A stretch of 24,389 bases of DNA from Branchiostoma floridae (lineage: Eukaryota; Chordata; Leptocardii; Amphioxiformes; Branchiostomatidae), in contig NW_023365716.1 in NCBI RefSeq assembly GCF_000003815.2, positions 786,490-810,878 on the forward strand, written 5' to 3'. The translations under genes were made by a program, and so were the position numbers. Position 1 is the stretch's first letter. Each line of letters begins with the position of its first letter. The notes under the pieces are model-generated. The model was not told the origin of the DNA and ran no database searches. It saw only the letters and a program-made list of their open reading frames with translations. Shown piece after piece: positions 18,188 through 24,389 of this stretch.

Positions 18188-18491
18188 TAAGAGTAGAACA
18201 TAGTGTAATATATAACACTAGTGTCTAATCAACTATATGATACAATATGATAAAAGGCATTGTCGATTCTGCGGAAGAAAAGCAGGTCATTAACGATATT
18301 ATCATATAGCCATTATCACACATCAAAACATCACACCATTGAAGAAAACCAAGATGGCTGCTTTATTCTCTTTGAGGGCTATTCCATGTGTAAAGTGTAC
18401 TATACTTTATACATATTATCTAAATTACAGTGATTCAAAAAAAATATACAGGTGATTGCAACACAAATAAAATGAGTACTTTTTTACCTAA
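18188..18491 (-). other. 3' flank / putative 3' UTR of the unit 2 zinc-finger gene, distal part
   Basis: Close match to 9534-9841. It includes a minus-strand AATAAA at 18362-18367. If this signal is used, the Harbinger element at 18492-19365 would be part of the 3' UTR. Confidence 0.6.
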
Positions 18492-19365
18492 GGCCATGTT
18501 GATTTGATTATATGGATGACATCCTCCGGGAACTCCAAAACTGATGCGAGCGAGCGAATAAAAAAAAAAGTTTGGCCCAAAAAAAAAGCTGCCTTCAGTA
18601 TGAAATCAAAGTGGCCAGGAAGGTTGAACATAGGACTAAACACACATAGTATGGTATACCAACAGCTAGGTGTACATGCTATGGGTGCAAAACATTTTTT
18701 TCTTCCTGGACCAATCCAAAAAAAAAAAAAAACAGACCTGAAAAAAATCAGAGGAACAGGTTTCGCCAATTACAAAATGGACACACTATGTCGGCAGGCA
18801 TTTGGGGTCTTACCAGGGGCCAAGAAGACAACAAGAGCGAAATCAAGTAGAGTTTATAGTTAATTGTACCAAGTTTCTACAGTCAAAGGTACAGAGACAG
18901 TTAGCCTTTATTACACGGAGATGGGACTTTCAAATGCCAGTGGGAGTCCAATAATCCACCAAACAGATTCCTTTGTAGAAAAATTGACCAATTACCATTG
19001 TTTTGAGTATTGCCAGTTTTCAAGTTTCCACATACAATCAGGTCCAGGTCCGGACCTGGAAATGATCCTCTGGACCTGAACGGGACCTATACCTGAGTTT
19101 TCTGTACTGGTACCTCCCCCTACCAACTAGATTTTTTTCTTTCTGTCCTTTCACATCTTACTCTTTGACTTTAGATTCATTTTGGCATTCTATGGCATTA
19201 GTTATCTGTTTTCTGATACTTTTTTTTCAATCTACAGAATATTTGTGCTCATTTTACAGCTGCTTTGCACAATTTATTGTGTGGTCGAAAACTTTTTTTT
19301 TTTTTGAAACGGCCGAAAATTGGTGCGAGCGCGGATGTCATCCATATAATCAAATCAACATGGCC
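18492..19365. mobile_element. PIF/Harbinger-like TIR element, 33-bp termini, TAA target duplication
   Basis: The TIRs (18492-18524 and 19333-19365) start GGCCATGTTGATTTGATTAT and continue through ATGGATGACATCC. TAA is repeated at 18489-18491 and 19366-19368. Unit 1 shows the empty site CCTAAGTA at about 9840-9846. An open frame at about 18504-18863 begins at TTG within the TIR and is rich in Lys because of A-runs; I see no DDE transposase motifs, so I do not call it a gene. The termini are related to those of the element at 8897-9424. Confidence 0.9.
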
Positions 19366-19415
19366 TAAGTAAGAAAACTGATTTACAGTGCAGGTTACAT
19401 ACTCAATGGCTAAAT

Positions 19416-19549
19416 TCACATATGTTCAGACATGATAGACTTCCGAGTTGTCCTGTACCCACACTCCCCACACATGTAGGGTTTCTCACAAACGGGATTT
19501 TTTTATAATTAGATGCTCGTCCAAGGTGGATTCGTCTGCAGTAGAATAG
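19416..19549 (-). pseudogene. Decayed C-terminal zinc fingers (27-28) beyond the stop, unit 2
   Basis: After the stop at 19550-19552, finger-like sequence continues out of frame: CDYSTADESTLDEHL, a run of A, then EKPYMCGECGYRTTRKSIMS and EHM with a stop at 19416-19418. Finger 28 has its Cys pair but no second His. The break is the same as in unit 1. Confidence 0.78.
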
Positions 19550-22285
19550 TCACACTGGTGGTCTTTCTCCAGTGTGTTTAGCAATATGATGCTGGTTTAA
19601 ACGTGTTTTCTGTGCAGCAGAATAGTCACACTGGTCACATTTATAGGTTTTTTCCCCTGTGTGGGTTCTCATGTGTCGGAATAAGTCAGACTTTCTACCT
19701 GTCCTGAACCCGCACTCCCCACACATGTAGGGTTTCTCACCGGTGTGTTTTACCAGATGTTTGTCCAAATCACATTTCTGTGCAGCAGAATAGTCACACT
19801 TGTCACACTTGTAGGGTCTTTCCCCTGTCGGTGTGTGAGTTCTCATGTGTCGGGATAAGTGAGAGTTGCTATCCGTCTTGAATCCACACTCCCCGCACGT
19901 GAAGGGATTCTCATCACTGTGTTTGAAAAGGTGCCTGGTCAAAGCGGATTTCTCTGCAGCAGAATAGTCACACTGGTCACACTTGTAGGGTTTGTCTCCC
20001 GTGTGGGTTCTCATATGTATGGCTAAGCGGGATTTATTAGCTCCCCTGTACCCACACTCACCACACATGTAGGGCTTATCACCAATGTGTCGTGCTATAT
20101 GCTCATTTAAACGACTTTTCAGTGCTGCAGAATAGTCGCACTGATCACACTTGTAGGGTTTTTCACCTGTGTGGGTTCTCATGTGTATAGATAAGCGTGA
20201 TTTTTTAACTGTCCTGTACCCGCACTCACCACACATGTAGGGTTTCTCACCCGTGTGTCGTGCTATATGCTCGTCCAAATGACATTTCCGTACTGCAGAA
20301 TAGTCACACTGGTCACACTTGTAGGGTCTTTCTCCTGTGTGTTTTGCCATATGTTTGGACAAGTCAGATTTACAAGCTGCCCTGTACCCGCACTCCCCGC
20401 ACATGCAGGGTTTGTCATCATTGTGCTGTCTTGATATATGCTTGTTCAAATAAGATTTTAAAATCGCAGAATAGTCACACTGATCACATTTGTAAGGTTT
20501 TTCTCCTGTGTGGGTTCTCATGTGATCGGAAAAGTTTGACTTACGCACCGTCCTGTACTCACACTTCCCACACATGTAAGGATACTCACCGGTGTGTTTT
20601 GTTTTATGTTGGTCTAGATAACATTTCTTTGATGCAGAATAGTCGCACTGGTCACACTTGAAGGGTTTCTCACCTGTGTGGGTTCTCATATGGTTGGAGA
20701 AGGTTGAGCTGTAAGTTGTGCTGTACCCACACTCCCCACACATGTAGGGTTTCCCACCACTGTGTTTTGCAGCTATATGTTTGTCCAAAGTGGATTTCTG
20801 TGCCACAGAATAGTCACACTGGTCACACTTGTAGGGTTTTTCTCCTGTGTGACTTTTCATGTGTCGATATAAGCCAGACTTGTAAGCAGATTTGTACCCG
20901 CACTCCCCACACATGTAGGGTTTCTCACCGTTGTGTTTTGCTGCTATATGTTGGTCCAAAGTACCTTTCTGTGCTGCAGAATAGTTGCACTGGTCACACT
21001 TGTAGGGTTTGTCTCCGGTGTGGGTTCTCATGTGTCGGGATAACAAAGGCTTTAGAGTTGCCCTGTACCCGCACTCCCCACACATGTAGGGTTTCTCACC
21101 AGTGTGTTTTGTTTTATGTTGGTCCAAACTGAATTTCCATATGGTAGAAAAGTCGCACTGGTCACACTTGTAGAGTTTTCCTCCGGTGTGGGTTTTCATA
21201 TGTTGGGATAAGTTGGACCTGTGGGCCGCTCTGTACCCACACTCCCCACACATATAGGGTTTCTCACCGGTGTGTTTCACTAGATGTTTGTCCAAAATGG
21301 ATTTCTGAGCAGCAGAAAAGTCACACTGGTCGCACTTAAATGGTTTGGCTGTGTGGATTCTCATGTGCTTGAAAAAGCGCCTTTCTTTAGATGTCTTGTA
21401 TTTACACTCCCCACACATGAAGACTTTTTCACTGGTGAGTTTAACAACATGCCTTCCTATTTTCTGTACCTTTGCAAGATGTTTGTCCAAAGTGGATTTC
21501 TGTGCAGCAGAAAAGTCACACTGGTCGCACTTGAATGGTTTTTCTCCCGTGTGGGTTCTCATATGTCGGGATAAATGATGCTTTTGAGCCGCCCTGTACC
21601 CGCATTCCCCACACATGTAGGGTTTGTCACCGGTGTCACTCTCCTTCCCAGGATGTCCAACACGCATACCTTGGACAGGGATGATCATACTCTGGACTGG
21701 GATAAGTGAGCAAGGTACAAGGAATATGGTACCTCCCGTATTGCCTATGCTCGTCTGTCCTTGTGAGGTTGGTTTGCTGTGTTTTTCTGAAACATGCCTG
21801 TTCAAATTAGACTCCAAAGATGCAGAATAGTCACACTGGTCACATTTAAACGTTTTTTCTCCTGTATGGGTCCTCATATGTAGGAGTAAGCTGGTCATTT
21901 CAGGTGCTCTGTGCCCACACTCCCCGCACATGTAGGGTTTCTCAACGGTGTTTTTAACCACATGCCTTCCCAAATCACCTCTGCTCTCCTGTACCTGTGA
22001 GGTTGATGGGTTGTCAGGTTGGGGAAAGTTCACATCACACGTTTCCTGCTGCAGCCCCATGTCTGTTGTCTGGGTCTCCATGCTGTCACTCTCCTTCCCA
22101 GGATGTTCTGTACAGTCCATCTCCTTCCCAGGATGGTCACTCTCCTTCCCAGGGTGTTCAGTACAGTCCATCTCCTTCCCAGGATGGTCCATCTCCTTCC
22201 CAGGGTTTTCAGTAAAGTCCATCTCCTTCCCAGGATGCCCAGCACACAGTTCTCCAGTGGAGTGTTCACAGCTGGAATCTTCCAT
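19550..22285 (-). CDS. Poly-C2H2 zinc-finger protein, 26 fingers (911 aa), unit 2
   Basis: Probably a nuclear sequence-specific DNA-binding protein. The start is ATG at 22283-22285 in the context GTGATGG; the GTG just before it is not used as the start. Residues 17-65 hold six (H/N)PGKE motifs with M/S-D spacers. Finger 1 begins at Cys120, finger 2 follows at once, a Pro/Gly-rich linker with one more HPGKE fills about 172-222, and fingers 3-26 run from about 224 to the end. A-type fingers (MCGECGYR...HMRTHTGEKP) alternate with B-type (KCDQCDYSAA...H..KHTGEKP). Nearly all keep the C-x2-C and H-x3-H pattern. Finger 4 has H-x9-H and may not fold. There is no KRAB, BTB, SCAN or ZAD domain. The protein ends GERPPV because of an old frameshift. 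A splice acceptor lies just upstream, so there is likely a 5' exon outside. DNA target and biological role are unknown. Confidence 0.93.
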   Translation of the reverse strand: MEDSSCEHSTGELCAGHPGKEMDFTENPGKEMDHPGKEMDCTEHPGKESDHPGKEMDCTEHPGKESDSMETQTTDMGLQQETCDVNFPQPDNPSTSQVQESRGDLGRHVVKNTVEKPYMCGECGHRAPEMTSLLLHMRTHTGEKTFKCDQCDYSASLESNLNRHVSEKHSKPTSQGQTSIGNTGGTIFLVPCSLIPVQSMIIPVQGMRVGHPGKESDTGDKPYMCGECGYRAAQKHHLSRHMRTHTGEKPFKCDQCDFSAAQKSTLDKHLAKVQKIGRHVVKLTSEKVFMCGECKYKTSKERRFFKHMRIHTAKPFKCDQCDFSAAQKSILDKHLVKHTGEKPYMCGECGYRAAHRSNLSQHMKTHTGGKLYKCDQCDFSTIWKFSLDQHKTKHTGEKPYMCGECGYRATLKPLLSRHMRTHTGDKPYKCDQCNYSAAQKGTLDQHIAAKHNGEKPYMCGECGYKSAYKSGLYRHMKSHTGEKPYKCDQCDYSVAQKSTLDKHIAAKHSGGKPYMCGECGYSTTYSSTFSNHMRTHTGEKPFKCDQCDYSASKKCYLDQHKTKHTGEYPYMCGKCEYRTVRKSNFSDHMRTHTGEKPYKCDQCDYSAILKSYLNKHISRQHNDDKPCMCGECGYRAACKSDLSKHMAKHTGERPYKCDQCDYSAVRKCHLDEHIARHTGEKPYMCGECGYRTVKKSRLSIHMRTHTGEKPYKCDQCDYSAALKSRLNEHIARHIGDKPYMCGECGYRGANKSRLAIHMRTHTGDKPYKCDQCDYSAAEKSALTRHLFKHSDENPFTCGECGFKTDSNSHLSRHMRTHTPTGERPYKCDKCDYSAAQKCDLDKHLVKHTGEKPYMCGECGFRTGRKSDLFRHMRTHTGEKTYKCDQCDYSAAQKTRLNQHHIAKHTGERPPV
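22083..22245 (-). repeat. Short coding repeats encoding (H/N)PGKE motifs
   Basis: On the plus strand the word CTCCTTCCCAGG recurs six times at intervals of about 18-30 bp. On the coding strand it encodes HPGKE followed by MD or SD. One more copy lies at about 21645 in the linker before finger 3. Repeats like this can change in number by slippage. Confidence 0.85.
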
Positions 22286-22294
22286 CACTGTTGT

Positions 22295-22312
22295 TCTGTA
22301 GGGGGTAATTTC
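22295..22312 (-). promoter_or_regulatory. Putative 3' splice site upstream of the start codon
   Basis: On the minus strand the sequence reads ATTACCCCCTACAG and then AACAACAGTGATGG. The pyrimidine-rich stretch and CAG form a fair splice acceptor, with the AG at 22296-22297 and the exon beginning at 22295, ten bases before the ATG. It implies that the 5' UTR begins in an upstream exon. No upstream donor is identified. Confidence 0.5.
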
Positions 22313-22679
22313 ATAGACAAATTACTATTACTTAGTTCATCTCGTAACATACCGGTATTACTAGTATTGTATCTTTTATAAGATTTTTCAACCTAGAATT
22401 ACCATGACCATAACTGACCTCAGAAGGAAGTGGTGTCTAAGGGCCCGAAACCCTTTTTTCTGCATACCTGCACACATTGATAATTACCTGCACCAAACAA
22501 ATTTTACCTGCACCACTCTGAATTTAGAAAATGTGGATCATACTAAAATTGTTGGGGAACAATTGCTATATTTTTCTTTGATTTATAATTAATAGGTGTA
22601 ATAGGTGGTAACAGTCAATGCAGCAAATAACAATCCACATACAAGTACATCAAAGGACATTTGAATTATGTATATACAT
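22313..22679 (-). other. 5' flank / putative first intron of the unit 2 zinc-finger gene
   Basis: Aligns with 12647-12798 and 13322-13440 of unit 1. It holds three ACCTGCAC words (about 22466, 22486 and 22508) and GGGGAACAATTGCTAT. No gene was seen. Confidence 0.6.
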
Positions 22680-22800
22680 CAGAACATGGACCAGTGCAGG
22701 TTTGGTGCAGGTAGACATCAGAAATACCTGCACAGCTCCAATTTTACCTGCACTATTATAACCTGCATATCCAGGTGGTATTTCGAGCCCTGTGTCTTAA
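22680..22800. repeat. Single copy of the 89-bp minisatellite unit (unit 2)
   Basis: ACATGGACCAGTGCAGGT, TGGTGCAGGTAGACA and AAATACCTGCACAGCTCC match the array at 1-410, and the right flank GGTGGTATTTCGAGCCC is shared. Copy number thus differs: more than four in unit 0 and about one here. Confidence 0.9.
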
Positions 22801-22964
22801 TCATACTTCATGGAAGGAATCCTACCCTAGCTCCAATCCAGATCCTTATTTCCTTACTCTCCAATGCTAAAACTATGAGTGATTATACATGCGTGTATGT
22901 CAGTAAATTTGTGAGTTCACATATGTGTACATACTAGTATGTGACTCCCAAGTGGCGTACTTCT
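22801..22964. other. Unique spacer of unit 2, paralogous to about 411-560
   Basis: GGAATCCTACCC and AGCTCCAATCCAGAT are shared with unit 0. No gene was seen. Confidence 0.6.
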
Positions 22965-22979
22965 GTCCCTGTGAGACTT

Positions 22980-23217
22980 TTTTTTTTCCACATTTTATTC
23001 TTCATTCACAATGTTACAATCAATGATACAATGAAGTGTGTAAGTAACCATGGTAACAAACAATAACAAAATAGATTACGTCAAATATACACATATATAT
23101 AACGAGTTATTATATTTTACAACATGTCCCCTGACTTCAGGACTACACTAGTACTGTCTGAAAAAAGTATGAACGTTGGCACTAAAGAACTTAGCTCCTC
23201 TCCCTTTAGTCCCACTA
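22980..23217 (-). mobile_element. Retroposed insertion with poly(A) tail and 15-bp target duplication
   Basis: GTCCCTGTGAGACTT occurs at 22965-22979 and again at 23218-23232. Between them, read on the minus strand, about 238 bp end in AATAAAATGTGG and a run of A. A polyadenylation signal just before an A-tail, with a long exact direct repeat, is the mark of LINE-type target-primed reverse transcription. The inserted sequence itself was not recognised. It may be a 5'-truncated LINE 3' end or a copied host mRNA. Units 0 and 1 lack it. Confidence 0.85.
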
Positions 23218-23232
23218 GTCCCTGTGAGACTT

Positions 23233-23589
23233 AGTGCTTCAGTAGATGAGAGGGTGGAGAAGGAATTGCACAGTCCTCACCATAAAAAGTCATGTGCAGG
23301 TCAGGCAAACAAGTTGCCGAACCCTGCAGCTGCCTGCTCATCTGTCAAATCGAAAAAAAAAATGTGTCTGTCGCGTGTAAACATGTCGACCGATTATGAT
23401 GATGATGTCACTGTGTATGTGTACATACATATATGTGTTTGCGTGTCTGCATGTGCGTACACTAGCATCTATGTTTGTACATGTATGAGTTGTTGTGTGT
23501 GTTGTACACACATGTGTATGTACATTGCTGTGTAACTGTGTATGTGCCAATGTACTAGTATGTGATGGTGCAATGTATATATACATTTC
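23233..23589. other. Unit 2 spacer leading to the TG array
   Basis: CATGTCGACCGAT, GTTTGCGTGTCTGCATG and TGTATATATACATTTCTGT match unit 0 (about 580-790), and the first two also match unit 1 (about 13515-13565). No convincing gene was seen. Confidence 0.6.
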
Positions 23590-24389
23590 TGTTGGAGTGT
23601 ATTTTCTGGTGTGTATGTGTGTGTGGATATAAGAGAGTGTGTGTGTGTGCGGGCGAGAGAGAATGTGTGTGTGTGTGTGCATGCATGAGGGTGACAGAGT
23701 ATGTGTGTGTGCGAGAGGGAGAGCGAGCGTGTGTGTGTGTGTGTGTGCGCGCGCGCGAGAGGGAGTGAATGTGTGTGTGTGTGTGTCCTAGAGGGAGAGC
23801 GAGCATGTGTTGGTGCATTTGCGTGTGTGCGCGAGAGGGAGAGTGAGCGTTTGTGTGTGTCTGTGTGTGTGTGCGCGAGAGGGAGTGAGAGTGTGTGCGT
23901 GCTAGAGGGAGAGAGTGTGTGTGTCTGTGTGAGAGATGTGTGTGTGTGGGGTAGAGGGAGAGAGGAACTGTTTGGGGGAGAGGGAGATAATGTGTCTGTG
24001 TGCAAGAGAGAGAGTGTGTGTGTGTGTGCGCTAGAGGGAGAGTGCATGTCTGCGTGTGCAAGGAGTGTGTGTGTGTGTGCGAGAGGGAGAAAAGTGTGCA
24101 TGTGTGTGCGAGAGGGAGAGAAGGTGTGTGTGTGTGTGCGAGAGGGTGTGTGTGTGTGAGAGGGTGTGTGTGTGTGAGAGGGTGTGTGTGTGTGAGAGAG
24201 AGGGACATTGTGTGTCTATGTGTGTCTATGTGTGTGCGTGTGTGTGTGTGAGAGGTAGAGTGTGTGTGTGTACATGCGAGTGGGAGAGTGTGTGTGTGTA
24301 CATGCGAGTGGGAGAGTGTGTGTGTGTCTGTGTGCGTTTTTGTGAAGTGTGTGTGTGTGTGTGTGAGAGGCGTGTGTGTGTGTGTGTGT
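23590..24389. repeat. TG/GAGAGGGAGAG compound array, running off the right edge
   Basis: TG runs separated by GCGAGAGGGAGAG or CTAGAGGGAGAG, most similar in design to the array at 841-1690. It marks the end of unit 2. All open frames inside come from the repeat. Confidence 0.97.

Noticed and set aside
18504-18863. 119-codon frame in the Harbinger-like element as a transposase
   Set aside because: It begins at TTG within the TIR, depends on A-runs for Lys stretches, and shows no DDE or DNA-binding motif.
22286-22288. GTG as start codon of the unit 2 gene
   Set aside because: The next codon is an ATG in a good Kozak context, and eukaryotic starts at GTG are rare.

Overview
The window looks like animal nuclear DNA, most probably from a cephalochordate (amphioxus, Branchiostoma). 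The basis is long poly-C2H2 zinc-finger genes of the alternating type I associate with amphioxus, long TG/CA arrays, many small terminal-inverted-repeat (TIR) elements, LINE 3' fragments and scaffold gaps. No prokaryotic gene organisation is present. The species call is inference. I saw no tRNA, rRNA or CRISPR array.

Layout: the window is a tandem array of one repeating unit. Each unit reads, left to right: a flank with a duplicated ~190-bp block; a PIF/Harbinger-type element; the 3' side of a zinc-finger gene; the gene on the minus strand; its 5' flank with ACCTGCA motifs and, in units 0 and 2, the 89-bp minisatellite; and a long TG/GA array. Positions 1-1690 are the tail of unit 0. Unit 1 runs from about 1700 to 15765 and unit 2 from about 15770 past the right edge. 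Unit 1 carries a zinc-finger gene at 10042-12546, frameshifted in finger 1 and cut by a gap at its 5' end. Unit 2 carries a complete-looking gene at 19550-22285, 911 aa with 26 fingers. TG arrays occupy 841-1690, 13461-15760 and about 23590-24389.

Alignment by eye between the units gives filled and empty sites, which date several insertions after the duplication. Unit 1 gained a LINE fragment (1864-2108), a ~5.5-kb TIR element (3296-8770), a Harbinger-like element (8897-9424), another LINE 3' end (12799-13120) and a MITE (13131-13319). Unit 2 gained two MITEs (15935-16165 and 17820-18030), an inverted-repeat insertion (16576-16982), a Harbinger-like element (18492-19365) and a retroposed sequence (22980-23217). 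One Harbinger element sits at the same site in both units but in opposite orientation.

The least familiar object is the 5.5-kb TIR element. It has 41-bp inverted termini, subterminal arrays of a TGCGAAATTTCGCA-like palindrome, four internal diverged tandem repeats, a short open frame with a presequence-like start, and a nested LINE fragment. I cannot assign it to a superfamily. The two zinc-finger genes probably encode nuclear DNA-binding proteins; their targets cannot be read from the sequence. Gaps lie at 3865-4253, 6618-7030, 12547-12646 and 14199-15022.
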